Shown: positions 15,710 through 24,904 of the stretch, in pieces
How the letters are laid out: each line of letters starts with the position of its first letter
How positions within the stretch are numbered: the stretch's first letter is position 1
Origin: JBNKLG01 sp050292235
GTDB taxonomy: Bacteria; Pseudomonadota; Gammaproteobacteria; Chromatiales; Chromatiaceae
Length of the DNA stretch: 26,983 nucleotides
NCBI GenBank assembly: GCA_050292235.1
Contig: JBNKLG010000033.1
Location: 1 to 26,983 of the forward strand
Reading direction: 5' to 3'
Notes under the pieces: generated by a model
Told to the model about the DNA's origin: nothing
Database searches by the model: none
Seen by the model: the letters and a program-made list of their open reading frames with translations, nothing else
Program-made: the position numbers and the translations under genes

Positions 15710-17341
15710 AGTGATCACCGTGGGTGCCTCGCGCCCGGTTCTTCTTTTGATCTCTGCCAACTGTTCCGCAATACGAATCAGCGGTTGTAGAGCCTGTTGG
15801 GTATCGCCCTGCTGCTTTTCTGGATCCGCTTCATAGGATTCCAGATAGACCCTGAGCGTCGCTCCCTCCGTACCCGTGCCAGACAGACGAAAGACAATGC
15901 GCGACCCATCGCTGAATCCGATACGGATGCCTTGATGGGCTGAGACGCTGCCATCGATCGGATCTTCATAGGCGAAATCATCGGCCAGGCTGATCTCATG
16001 GCCTTCGATGACCTGGCCGGGCAGATCGGCACACTGGTCGAGCAGATGCTGCATCAGCCCCTGGGCCGCTTCGACATCCACCGCCTCATAGTCGTGGCGG
16101 CTGTATGTGTTGCGACCGAAACGGTGCCAGTGCGCCTCCAGCATTGCGGCGACGGACTGGCCCTTGACCGCCAGCAGGTTGAGCCAGAAGAGCACCGCCC
16201 AGAGACCATCCTTCTCCCGCACATGATCAGAGCCGGTGCCGAAACTCTCCTCACCACAAAGCGTGATGCGGTTGGCATCCAGCAGGTTGCCGAAGAATTT
16301 CCAGCCGGTCGGGGTCTCGAAACAGGGGAGTTCCAGGGCGTCGGCCACCCGATCAGCAGCCTGGCTGGTGGGCATGGAGCGGGCCACACCGGAGATGCCC
16401 TTGGCGTAACCGGGTACCAGGGTGGCATTGGCGGCCAGAATGGCCAGGCTATCGCTGGGGGTGACAAAGGCGTTTTTGCCCAGAATCATGTTGCGGTCCC
16501 CATCCCCATCGGAGGCGGCAGCAAAATCCACCCCCTGTTCACCCTGGGTCAAGGCGACCAGCTCGTGGGCGTGAACCAGATTGGGGTCCGGGTGACCGCC
16601 ACCAAAATCCGGTAATGGCATTGCGTTCATGACGGTATCCGGCGGGGCGTGCAACAGATCCTCCAGGATGTGGCGGGCATAGGGCCCGGTGACGGCGTGC
16701 ATGGCGTCAAAGCGCATCTGAAACTGCCCGTTGCTGAAGAGTTGGCGAATACGGTCGAAATCAAACAGGCTCTGCATCAGCTCGGCGTAATCGCTGACCG
16801 AATCCAGGATCTGCACCCGCATCTCTCCCAGGATTTGGGTGCCGATGCGGTCGAGGTCCAGGTCGGCGGCGTGAAATAGCCGATACCGGTCGATGATCTG
16901 GGTGCGCGCAAAGATGGCCTCAGTGACCTTTTCCGGGGCAGGGCCGCCATTGGCGGTGTTGAATTTGATGCCAAAGTCCTCGTCCGGACCACCGGGGTTA
17001 TGGCTGGCTGAGAGGATGATGCCGCCCTGGGTCTCATATTTGCGGATCAGGAGCGAGGCCGCCGGGGTGGAGAGAATGCCGCCTTGTCCCAGTAACACCT
17101 TGTCCACGCCATTGGCGGCGGCCATGCGCAAAATGATCTGGATGGCCTCGCGATTGTAATAGCGGCCGTCGCCACCCAGCACCAGGGTGCCACCAGTCAG
17201 CGCCTCCTGGGTATCGAAGATGGCCTGAACAAAATTCTCCAGATAGTGGGGTTGCTGAAACACCCGCACCTTTTTACGCAGGCCGGAGGTGCCGGGCTTT
17301 TGATCGTTGAACGGGTGGGTGGAAAGGGTCTCGATGGTCAT
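15707..17341 (-). CDS. pgm: Phosphoglucomutase (alpha-D-glucose phosphate-specific)
   Basis: 544 aa from the ATG whose complement is 17339-17341; an AGGA site lies about six bases upstream. The frame extends to 17386, but the extra 15 residues look non-coding. It interconverts glucose 1-phosphate and glucose 6-phosphate. Motifs of the phosphohexomutase superfamily appear in order: 'KPGTSGLRKKV' (about 15-25), catalytic phosphoserine S113 in 'SASHNPGG', metal-binding D278/D280/D282 in 'DGDGDR', sugar-binding 'CGEESFGTGSDHVREKDG' (about 362-379) and phosphate-binding 'RLSGTGTEGATLRVY' near the C-terminus. The 'GTGSDHVREKDG' form marks the PGM1-like glucose-specific class rather than the AlgC/GlmM class. 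It is divergent from the aldolase/dehydrogenase gene across a 112-bp spacer and convergent with dsbC. Confidence 0.95.
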   Translation of the reverse strand: MTIETLSTHPFNDQKPGTSGLRKKVRVFQQPHYLENFVQAIFDTQEALTGGTLVLGGDGRYYNREAIQIILRMAAANGVDKVLLGQGGILSTPAASLLIRKYETQGGIILSASHNPGGPDEDFGIKFNTANGGPAPEKVTEAIFARTQIIDRYRLFHAADLDLDRIGTQILGEMRVQILDSVSDYAELMQSLFDFDRIRQLFSNGQFQMRFDAMHAVTGPYARHILEDLLHAPPDTVMNAMPLPDFGGGHPDPNLVHAHELVALTQGEQGVDFAAASDGDGDRNMILGKNAFVTPSDSLAILAANATLVPGYAKGISGVARSMPTSQAADRVADALELPCFETPTGWKFFGNLLDANRITLCGEESFGTGSDHVREKDGLWAVLFWLNLLAVKGQSVAAMLEAHWHRFGRNTYSRHDYEAVDVEAAQGLMQHLLDQCADLPGQVIEGHEISLADDFAYEDPIDGSVSAHQGIRIGFSDGSRIVFRLSGTGTEGATLRVYLESYEADPEKQQGDTQQALQPLIRIAEQLAEIKRRTGREAPTVIT

Positions 17342-17453
17342 GGGGCGTCCTTTTGGAAAATCAGGCGTTATTACACCATAGGCCAAAGTCGGGGTGATGA
17401 CGATTCTGCTTCTCCTGTACTATGTCAGCTCCCATCCCTGGCGAGGTGAAGCA

Positions 17454-19444
17454 ATGGCGAACAATCTCTGGAACGATGCGGAAGCGGCAGCCTGTAAAGA
17501 TGAGCTGGCGCTGAGGGTCTACAGCTCGCGACTGCTGGGTGCTGATCCCTGTCTGGTGCTGCATGGCGGTGGCAACACCTCGGTTAAGATTCGTCAGCCC
17601 AACCTCTTCGGTGAGCCCGAGGAGATCCTCTACGTCAAAGGCAGTGGTTGGGATCTGGCCAGCATCGAGGCCGAGGGCTTTACCCCCATCCGCCTGGATC
17701 ATCTGGTTCGTCTGGCCTCTCTGGAGAGCCTTTCGGATCTGGAGATGGTCAACGAACTCAAGACCCACCAGACCCTTGCCAGTGCCCCGACGGGTTCCGT
17801 CGAGGCCATTCTTCACGCGCTGCTGCCCTACAAATTTGTCGATCATACCCATGCAGACGCCATTTTGGCCGTCTGCAATACGCCCCAGGGCGAGGCGCAT
17901 ATCCGTGAGATCTATGGTGATCGACTGGTGATTCTCCCCTATGTGATGCCAGGCTTCGACCTGGCCCGTCTGGTGGCCCAGCGCTTTGCCGCCGAGGCCC
18001 ATGCCGGGACGGAGGGGCTGCTGCTCATGAATCATGGCCTCTTTACCTTCGGTGATGAGGCCAAGGTCGCCTATGAGCGCATGATCGATCTGGTGAGTCA
18101 GGCCGAAACCTATCTGCAGGCCCGGGATGCCTGGGAGATTCCCGTGATGGAGGTTCCTCAGGCCAATGGTGAAGCGTGTCGCTGGGAACTGGCCGAGTTG
18201 CGCCGCAACATCAGTCAGGTGGCGGGCTTTCCTCTGATGATGTGTCTCAGTCAGGAACCGGAGGTCCGCGCCTTTCTGGCGCGGGATGATCTGGACCGCA
18301 TCAGCCAGCAGGGTCCGGCAACGCCGGATCACATCATCCGTACCAAACGCCTGCCCATGCTGGGCAAGGATGTTACCGCTTACGTCAGCGCCTATTGCGA
18401 CTATTTCGAGGCCCATGCTCCGGCGGCCAGAACCCCGGTTCAGATGCTCGATCCGGCCCCCCGCATCGTCCTTGAAGCCGGTTGCGGTATGCTCAGCCTG
18501 GGCTGCAACGCCAAGGAGTGTCTTATCCATGGCGACATCTACCGGCATACGATGCAGGTCATCCAGCGGGCCGAGGCCCTGGGCGGGTGGCAGGCGCTGC
18601 CTGCCAGGGATCTGTTCGACATGGAGTATTGGGCGCTGGAACAGGCCAAACTGACAAAGGCCGGGTCACCGTTGCCCTTTGTTGGGGAGGTCGCTCTGGT
18701 GACGGGGGCGGCTTCCGGTATTGGCCGGGCCTGCGTCGATGCTCTGCTGAAGCGGGGGGCAGCGGTCATCGGTCTGGACAAAAATCCCGCCATCAGCGGC
18801 CTTTTAAAATGCCCCGATTTCCTCGGCCTGACCTGTGATGTCACCGACCTTGGGTCCATTCGGACGGCCCTGGAGACCGGCGTACGTCACTTTGGTGGCC
18901 TGGATATGCTGCTGCTGAACGCCGGGCTCTTCCCCTCCGGCCGGCGTATCGCCGAGCTCTCCGATGAGGAGTGGCGTCAGGTGATGCAGGTCAATCTGGA
19001 TGCCAATCTGGCGCTCATGCGCGAATGTCATCTGCTGTTGAAACTGGCGGCCCGCTATGGCCGGGTGGTGGTGATCGGCTCCAAAAACGTACCGGCACCG
19101 GGGCCGGGTGCGGGGGCCTACTCAGCTTCCAAGGCCGCGCTCACCCAGCTGATGCGTGTCGCAGCCCTGGAGTGGGGCGGTGAGGNNNNNNNNNNGGCAT
19201 TCGCATCAACGAACTTCATCCCGATGCGGTGTTCGACACCGGTATCTGGACCGAAGAGGTGCTGGCGGCCCGCGCCGAGCACTATGGCATGAGCGTGGCG
19301 GAGTACAAAACCAAGAATGTGCTCAAGACCGAAATCCATGCTGTGGATGTGGCGGCACTGGCGGCGGAGATGTGCGGTCCACTGTTCGCCAAGACCACCG
19401 CTGCCCAGGTGCCGGTGGATGGGGGGAATGATCGGGTGATTTAG
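17454..19444 (+). CDS. Bifunctional aldolase / short-chain dehydrogenase (interrupted by assembly gap)
   Basis: ATG 17454 follows GAGGTGA by five bases. The N-terminal class II aldolase/adducin domain (about 1-330) shows the zinc-type histidines H131 and H133 in 'VDHTHADA' and H194 in 'MNHGLFTFG'. The C-terminal short-chain dehydrogenase domain has the nucleotide-binding 'TGAASGIG' (about 417-424), 'NAG' (489-491) and catalytic 'YSASK' (556-560). The fusion matches the RhaD-type rhamnulose-1-phosphate aldolase/alcohol dehydrogenase family, which links sugar-phosphate cleavage to aldehyde oxidation, although the true substrate is not certain. Ten Ns at 19186-19195 interrupt the dehydrogenase part. 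After the gap the protein resumes in another frame ('GIRINELHPDAVFDTGIW') and ends with the usual 'VDGGNDRVI' and TAG at 19442-19444. The shift comes from the placeholder gap length, not from a real mutation. No rhamnose transport or kinase genes are nearby. Confidence 0.9.
19186..19195. other. Assembly gap (10 N)
   Basis: A run of ten Ns lies inside the aldolase/dehydrogenase gene. The upstream codon phase and the downstream phase differ in a way that requires the true missing length to leave remainder 2 when divided by 3 (for example 2 or 5 bases). Ten is therefore a placeholder. Confidence 0.95.
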
Positions 19445-19449
19445 CCCGC

Positions 19450-22400
19450 TCATTCAACCCCCAGCACGGCTTCGGGCTTGCCCCCATCCCCCAAGATAAC
19501 GAAGGGCGCCCAGAAAGAGGGGTGGGTACTGAGGGGATTGCCGGACTGAATCATACCCAACATGGCCTGCTGGTGGGCCTTGGCTGGCGACAGTCCCTGT
19601 TGCTGGTAGTTGTGGAACAGGCGTCCCATGAGATCCACTGTGCTTTCAGAGCTCACCGACCAGTGGCTGGCCAGCAGGCTTTTGCTTCCGGCATAGATGA
19701 AGGCCTTTGCCAGCCCTGTCAGACTCTCAGCGCCGTTTGTCTCGCCACCGGCCGTGTTACAGGCAGAGAGGATCACCCAGTCGGCATTGAGTTTCAGTTG
19801 CGCCACTTCGCTCAGGCTGAGAAAACCATCGTCATCTGCCGTGGCCGTTTTGGGCGGAGTCAGAATCAGACCGGGCTCAATACCCTTGCCCAACTCCCCA
19901 GCCAGCAGACCGTGGGTGGCGAAACTGATGATTCGATAGCTATCCAGGAAGTTGAGTTTGATGCGGGTTTCCGTGGCCTCTTGTCGGAGCATCAATGCAG
20001 GGATCTGGTTTGGCTGGAGTAGGGCAGCGATGCCCTGGAGTTCGTCGGCGGTGTCGGGTAAGGAGGGCTGTTGACGAATCAATTCCAACCGGGCCTGACT
20101 CAGATTGGTTTTCTTTTCCAGCTGCTGGGGAATACGCCCCAGGCCTCGTGTATTCCGATAGAGGCTGGATGAGGGGGCTCTTTTGGCCACGCCACTACCT
20201 CTCACCTTGGCGGGATGGTCATCCAGCAGGGGATCACCGATGCCAAGAAAGGGCTTCGGCGCCGCTGTGGGGGCTTTGGCGCTTCGTAATGCCGTGAGGC
20301 TGGAGAGCGTGGGCAATACGCTGATGGCGAAGCGCCTGGTCAGCCAGGGGGCTTTTTCGTAAGCGGAATCCTGGGGAGAGAACATCGCTTTTTGAGGGGT
20401 TTCAGTCAGCAATGTGGCAAAAGGCAGCCGGGTAAGTGGCCCTTCAGGCACCAAAATCAGCTGGTCAATACCCGCCAAATCGTGCTCCCAGTCAGGGCCG
20501 AAAAGCTGGGTAAAGAGTTGAGCGGACCGGGCTGCAGGGAAGGGGGCCAGGCGGCCCTGGTGGCTGGAGTCGCCCAAGTCCAGAGCGTTATGCAGTTGGC
20601 GGACAGATCTGCCGATTTGATCATGCCCGACATTCAGTCGGTGTAGCCTGGGAGGATCCCGATGGGTCAGCAGCAACAGATAGCTCTCGTTATCGCCCAA
20701 TATCCAGGCCAGTGCCGCCTCTTTGGGCTTGAGTGCTGAGTGAAGTTGCTCCAGCTTTGCCAGCCGATTGCCTTCAAATTCTGTAAAGGCGGGGAATGCC
20801 TGCTGGAGTTTCTGGCTGAGCTGTTCGAGGGCCTGGCGCTGTTGGTCAATCTTCTGGAGCAGCATCTCGGTCTTGGATTCACCCTGATAGCCAAAGGTGT
20901 TGAGCAAACGCTTTTCCAATGCGTCTATCTGACCCTGCAGATCCTGTCGCTGGCGTACCCATTGGGCCAATCGCTGATCGCCTCCCGTAGCCAGACGCTC
21001 GGCCAGAGACTGGAAGGCCTCAGCCCCTGGTGTGCTGCGCGCAAGCTGCATGGCAGCGAGAGCATCGGCGTTATCCTCAGATGTGTGTGTCGGCAGCCGG
21101 GAGAGCAGGGGCAGATAGGCCAGGGCATGGTCGCGCTGCTGCGTCTTGCTTTTCTTTCCGGCCAGGCCCTTTTGCTGGCGTTGTGCATCGATAGCCAATA
21201 CGCGATGGTGTAAAGATCGCGCCTCGGCTTGTCTGCCCTGGGCAATACGCAGTTTGGCCAGATTGTAGAGGCTGGCCGCCAGGTCGGGGTGTTCCTGCCC
21301 CAGCTTCTCTCTGATCTTTAAAGCCTTTTGATAGAGTGCTTCAGCCTGCTGGTACTGATGTCGATCACGATAGACCCCGGCCAGATTGTTGAGTGCAATG
21401 GCGACATCGGGGTGTCCGGCACCCAGTGCCTTTTGCCAGGTGGTCAGTGCCGATTGATAGAGGGGCTCGGCCTGTTTGAATTGTCCCTGCTCTTGATAAA
21501 GGAAAGCCAGGTTGCTCAGGCTTTTGGCGACCTCTGGGTGCCCTTCGCCCAGACTCTTTTTGCGAATCGTCAGGGCTTCTTGATAGACAGTCTCGGCCTC
21601 TTGATAGCGCTTCTCCAAGGTGTAGAGCGCACCCAGGTTGTTGAGCGTTGCGGCCAGGTTGGGATGTTCCGGTCCCAGGTGTTTTTTCCAAAGAGCCAGT
21701 GCTTTCAGATAGAGAGGTTCGGCCAGGGGCAGCCGTCCCTGCTGGTCATAAAGAACGGCCAGATTGTTGAGGCTGTAGGCGACTTTGAGGTGGTCACCGC
21801 CCAAGGCCCGCTCCCGAATGGTCAGGGCTTGTTGCAGCAGCGATTCAGCCTCGCCCAAGCGACCCTGATCCTGATAGAGCAGGGCCAGACTGTTAAAGAT
21901 GTCTGCCACCCGGGGGTGTTGATTGCCCAGGGCCTTGGTCAAAATGCTTTGGGCTTTCAATAACAGCGGCTCCGCCTCGCTGAAACGCCCCTCAGCCTGA
22001 TACAACAGGGCCAGATTGTTCAGAGCTGTGGTGATCTCGATATGCGCTTTGCCGTACTTTTTCTGATCAATCTCCAGGGCCTTGAGGTAGAGGGGCTCTG
22101 CCTCATCATATCGGGCTTGCAGCCGATAAAGTTCGGCCAGATTGTTCAGACTGATGGCTATCTGCGGGTCTTGCGGGGCCAGTTTTTTTTGTTGGATGGC
22201 AAGGGCCTGCTGTAGCAAGGGCTCAGCCTTGGCATACTGACCTTGGCCTTTGTGGATTTCAGCCAGATTGATGAGGCTGGTGGCATAAAGAGGATGGTGC
22301 TCACCCAGTTGTTGCCTGGTGAGTGTTAAGGATTGGTTGGCCAGCGGCAGGGCCTGATCAAGGTGGCTTTGTTGTACCTGCTGGACAACCTGTTGATTGA

Positions 22401-22956
22401 GCTGGTTCAGCGCTGGGTTTTCGGGCTTTTTCCCCGCCATGACCCAGTGCTGATGACAGTCGTTGAGGGCCTGGACGATTTTTGCGTTGCCTTTGAGTGG
22501 GAAACTGATCTCAAGACCTGTATTGAGCGCTAATGTGAGCTGTTTGGCCTGCGCCATGGCTTCGATGAACGCCGGATCAGGTCTGAGTGAAACGCCATCC
22601 TTCTTGCCCAGTGCGGTGAGACGCCAGGGCTGTCCCTTATCGAATCGGATTTTGGCACTGTACATCACCCCTTTTTCAAGGCCCGGTTGACCTGATTGGC
22701 TCAAGTCCAGCCCCCAGATGCTTTGGGTGCCGAACTTCACCAGGAGCAGGGATTGTCCCCGGTTTTTGCTCAGGGCCATGCAGCTGCTGTTATCAGGGAT
22801 CTCATCCTTCATATGGACCAGATGCCAGCCGGCCACCCTGCCCAGATCTTTTTGGGTTGCCCCTGCCCACAGGGGATTGACGTGGCATAAAAGGGATAAA
22901 GTGCCAAGCCAAACCCAAAGGCGGGCTCTTGCGGGTGCTCTGTTGCAACGGTTCAT
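19450..22956 (-). CDS. Exported TPR-repeat CHAT-domain (caspase-like) protein
   Basis: 1,168 aa. A signal peptide (about residues 1-31, ending 'PLWAG') is followed by a beta-rich N-terminal region (about 38-170) resembling one seen in other exported proteobacterial proteins ('LGRVAGW...NSSCMALSK'). Nine consecutive 42-residue TPR units (about 224-600; consensus 'SLNNLALLY...G...EAEPLYQKAL') come next, then a coiled linker and the C-terminal CHAT protease domain (about 740-1160). The catalytic dyad is present: H1015 in 'SFATHGLLAG' and C1066 in 'LSACNTAGGE', followed by 'GLAKAFIYAGSKSLLASHWSV'. CHAT proteins are clan-CD peptidases related to separase and caspases. AAGGAC precedes the ATG. It lies 32 bp after the DUF3298-like gene, probably in one operon, and converges with the aldolase gene with only 5 bp between stops. 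Target and trigger are unknown. Confidence 0.93.
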   Translation of the reverse strand: MNRCNRAPARARLWVWLGTLSLLCHVNPLWAGATQKDLGRVAGWHLVHMKDEIPDNSSCMALSKNRGQSLLLVKFGTQSIWGLDLSQSGQPGLEKGVMYSAKIRFDKGQPWRLTALGKKDGVSLRPDPAFIEAMAQAKQLTLALNTGLEISFPLKGNAKIVQALNDCHQHWVMAGKKPENPALNQLNQQVVQQVQQSHLDQALPLANQSLTLTRQQLGEHHPLYATSLINLAEIHKGQGQYAKAEPLLQQALAIQQKKLAPQDPQIAISLNNLAELYRLQARYDEAEPLYLKALEIDQKKYGKAHIEITTALNNLALLYQAEGRFSEAEPLLLKAQSILTKALGNQHPRVADIFNSLALLYQDQGRLGEAESLLQQALTIRERALGGDHLKVAYSLNNLAVLYDQQGRLPLAEPLYLKALALWKKHLGPEHPNLAATLNNLGALYTLEKRYQEAETVYQEALTIRKKSLGEGHPEVAKSLSNLAFLYQEQGQFKQAEPLYQSALTTWQKALGAGHPDVAIALNNLAGVYRDRHQYQQAEALYQKALKIREKLGQEHPDLAASLYNLAKLRIAQGRQAEARSLHHRVLAIDAQRQQKGLAGKKSKTQQRDHALAYLPLLSRLPTHTSEDNADALAAMQLARSTPGAEAFQSLAERLATGGDQRLAQWVRQRQDLQGQIDALEKRLLNTFGYQGESKTEMLLQKIDQQRQALEQLSQKLQQAFPAFTEFEGNRLAKLEQLHSALKPKEAALAWILGDNESYLLLLTHRDPPRLHRLNVGHDQIGRSVRQLHNALDLGDSSHQGRLAPFPAARSAQLFTQLFGPDWEHDLAGIDQLILVPEGPLTRLPFATLLTETPQKAMFSPQDSAYEKAPWLTRRFAISVLPTLSSLTALRSAKAPTAAPKPFLGIGDPLLDDHPAKVRGSGVAKRAPSSSLYRNTRGLGRIPQQLEKKTNLSQARLELIRQQPSLPDTADELQGIAALLQPNQIPALMLRQEATETRIKLNFLDSYRIISFATHGLLAGELGKGIEPGLILTPPKTATADDDGFLSLSEVAQLKLNADWVILSACNTAGGETNGAESLTGLAKAFIYAGSKSLLASHWSVSSESTVDLMGRLFHNYQQQGLSPAKAHQQAMLGMIQSGNPLSTHPSFWAPFVILGDGGKPEAVLGVE
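21165..22287 (-). repeat. Nine tandem TPR-coding units of about 126 bp
   Basis: This part of the CHAT gene encodes nine units of 42 residues (the eighth is one residue shorter), each with the pattern 'LNNLA.LY...GR..EAEPLY..AL.I..K.LG..HP.'. The units are diverged in sequence, with identities mostly at the TPR consensus positions, so this is an old repeat array and not a fresh duplication. Boundaries are approximate. Confidence 0.85.
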
Positions 22957-22988
22957 TTTGAGTCCTTGTCTTGCAATGGTTTTTTTCG

Positions 22989-24113
22989 TCAGTTTTGGTA
23001 ACGATGCTGGGTGACAGCCTCGGCGGCCTCTTTCGTTAAGAAGGGCATGAGCGCTTTGAAGCTGAGTTCGACATCCTCGGTACAGGCTAGGGTGACGTGG
23101 GGAAAGGATGGGGTGAAGACAAAACCCTGATGACCAAAGCGGATCTGGTATTCGTGGTTCTCACGAATGACATCCTGACATTCGTCCCCAATGCCCCTCT
23201 GTTTGATCGCCTTGGCAGTGATCTTCTGGTTCAGGGCTTCAGGGGCGGCATAGTTGAAATAATGGTCTCCATATTCCATAGCGCTGTCTGGTTTTTTGCT
23301 GTTTTTTATCCAATGCCAGAGATTGATCCTTTTTCCACTGGTCAGGTCCCAGGTGACATAGCTGAACTCTGCAAAGGGATGCGCTCCGCCACAGTAGCCG
23401 TCTGTACTTTCTGCAAAGGAGATCCAACGCTCATTCCAGAACAGGGGCTCAACCCCGAAATGGTAGTCAGCCCCCCCTTCTCCAATGCTCTCTTTGGCTA
23501 ACTGGAAACAATCGTAATGCTGGGAGATGCCGGTTCTTAATTCGGTGGAAAGCAATAGATTGAGGTCGGCTACGCTTTTTTCCTGGTCCAGGAGCTTGAC
23601 CGATGAGACATCCCCAGACAGCCCGGAGATCACCTGATAGCTTTTGCCCATGACCTTTTTCGTCCCTGTGACGGACACCTTTTCCGCCAATACCTTCGCA
23701 TAGCTATCAGGGTTGAAAACACCCAATTCGGGATCGCAACCGGTGTCACTATTTGGAATCAAGGTTTGATATCGCATCAACTCAATGGGCAGTGACCTGG
23801 TTTTTGCTGTATCGGACCAGTCTCCTCTCAGCTGGTTGCCCTCAGCTTTAACGGCCCAAAGGCCTGTTGGGTGCTTGGGGTCGCTTTCGATCCACTGGCT
23901 CTTATCATTGGGATGAGAAATGAGCGGAATCAGCTTGGCATGGCGCAGGTAGAAATAGGCCGATTGGCCTGGGCTGAAACAGGCCAGGATCCGGTTCTTT
24001 CCCAGGGTTCCGCTCCAGATGCCGATTTCCGGTGCGGACAGCCCTTTACCCAGGGCCGGGATCGCCAGACTGTTGCTCAGAAGGGCACAAAAGAGAAGAT
24101 TGAAAGCACGCAT
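22989..24113 (-). CDS. Exported protein with DUF3298-like C-terminal region
   Basis: 374 aa from the ATG complementary to 24111-24113, which has GGAG eight bases upstream; the open frame continues to 24230, but only the internal start begins with a signal peptide (residues 1-22, ending 'ALG'). The first ~110 residues form a short beta-rich region ('GIWSGTLGKNRILACF...YFYLRHAKLIPL'). The second half contains 'GYCGGAHPFAEFSYVTWDLTSG' split around residues 239-260; the GGAHP motif followed by 'DL.SGK.I.L' is typical of DUF3298, found in PdaC- and RsiV-like extracytoplasmic proteins. It is immediately upstream of the TPR-CHAT gene, so it may work with it. No enzymatic residues are identified. The DUF3298 link is motif-based and moderate; function is unknown. 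Confidence 0.72.
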   Translation of the reverse strand: MRAFNLLFCALLSNSLAIPALGKGLSAPEIGIWSGTLGKNRILACFSPGQSAYFYLRHAKLIPLISHPNDKSQWIESDPKHPTGLWAVKAEGNQLRGDWSDTAKTRSLPIELMRYQTLIPNSDTGCDPELGVFNPDSYAKVLAEKVSVTGTKKVMGKSYQVISGLSGDVSSVKLLDQEKSVADLNLLLSTELRTGISQHYDCFQLAKESIGEGGADYHFGVEPLFWNERWISFAESTDGYCGGAHPFAEFSYVTWDLTSGKRINLWHWIKNSKKPDSAMEYGDHYFNYAAPEALNQKITAKAIKQRGIGDECQDVIRENHEYQIRFGHQGFVFTPSFPHVTLACTEDVELSFKALMPFLTKEAAEAVTQHRYQN

Positions 24114-24373
24114 CTTGGTGACTCCAGTGTGGGGGGGAACCGCTTGGGGCATTCGCTTCGATGCTCCGGGAGTTGGAAGGGTAAAGGCGCTCATTGTAGA
24201 GAGAACGGAACAGCGGGTGCAAAATGACAAATGTCTTTTTCAGTTGGGAGAAGGGTGAAGTAGAGCCGGTTTGCTGATTGGCCGAAAGCCATAGATCGGC
24301 GTTTGAATTTGCGTTAGGTTTTTAGCGTGAGGTTTCTTTGACCTCTTTGGTCTGCTCGCCAAAGGAGAAAACG

Positions 24374-24886
24374 ATGAGACATTTTATTGGGGCAGTGGTG
24401 CGTAACGCCTTATTTTTTGCGGTTCTGACGCTTATTACCAGCCCAGGCTGTGCGGAAGAGGCGCTGAAGCCCCTGGTTGCGGATTTGGAACCCATCATGC
24501 CGGATGAGCCTGTGGAGGTCACTTATAACGAAAGATATTCCGTGACATCGGCCCTGGAGTCCCTATCCTCCATTCGTGCGGCTTTGATCAGCTTTACCCA
24601 ACTGACCGAGATGAGCAAAAAACGGCTTGGGGCGAGAAAGCTGAATTCTGTTGGCAATACCGCTTGGGAGATACAAAACATGGGTTTCCCCAACTGGAGT
24701 TCCAGTATTGAAGGCGCACTCTACAAAAGTGATTTTGAGATTAAACGGCTGGAATACGAGCTGGCATTAGAGAGACAAATGAGCGGAAAGATCAACCCCG
24801 AGGCGGTTGAAAAACGGAAAACGGCCCTAGACGCGGCGGAAAAGCGTTTCAAGAAATTTTGGTCATCTGCGAGTATCGCTGAGTAG
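24374..24886 (+). CDS. Hypothetical exported protein, helical
   Basis: 170 aa from ATG 24374, with AAGGAGA six bases upstream. An earlier in-frame ATG at 24338 would place 12 charged residues before the signal peptide and is rejected. The N-terminus is a signal peptide (about residues 1-28, ending 'SPGCAEE'). The Cys there could be a poor lipobox, but the -3 residue is Ser, so lipidation is doubtful. The remainder is mainly helical, with a charged, coiled-coil-like C-terminal half ('KRLEYELALERQ', 'KRKTALDAAEKRFKKF'). I do not recognise a family. It is divergent from the DUF3298-like gene across 260 bp in which I see no clear promoter or operator. A 43-codon membrane peptide gene follows 18 bp downstream. 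Confidence 0.65.
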   Translation: MRHFIGAVVRNALFFAVLTLITSPGCAEEALKPLVADLEPIMPDEPVEVTYNERYSVTSALESLSSIRAALISFTQLTEMSKKRLGARKLNSVGNTAWEIQNMGFPNWSSSIEGALYKSDFEIKRLEYELALERQMSGKINPEAVEKRKTALDAAEKRFKKFWSSASIAE

Positions 24887-24904
24887 TCCCGCGAGATAGG
24901 GTAC

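Noticed and set aside
17361..18548. 395-codon open frame antisense to the aldolase gene
   Set aside because: Same shadow pattern; it overlaps the pgm start region and has no domain signature, whereas the + strand shows aldolase motifs.
19156..19444. Frameshifted or pseudogenised aldolase/dehydrogenase
   Set aside because: The frame change coincides exactly with the N run; protein motifs continue normally on both sides, so the gap length is the cause.
21165..22287. Regular ~126-bp periodicity considered as a CRISPR or satellite array
   Set aside because: The periodicity is explained by in-frame 42-residue TPR units inside a protein gene.
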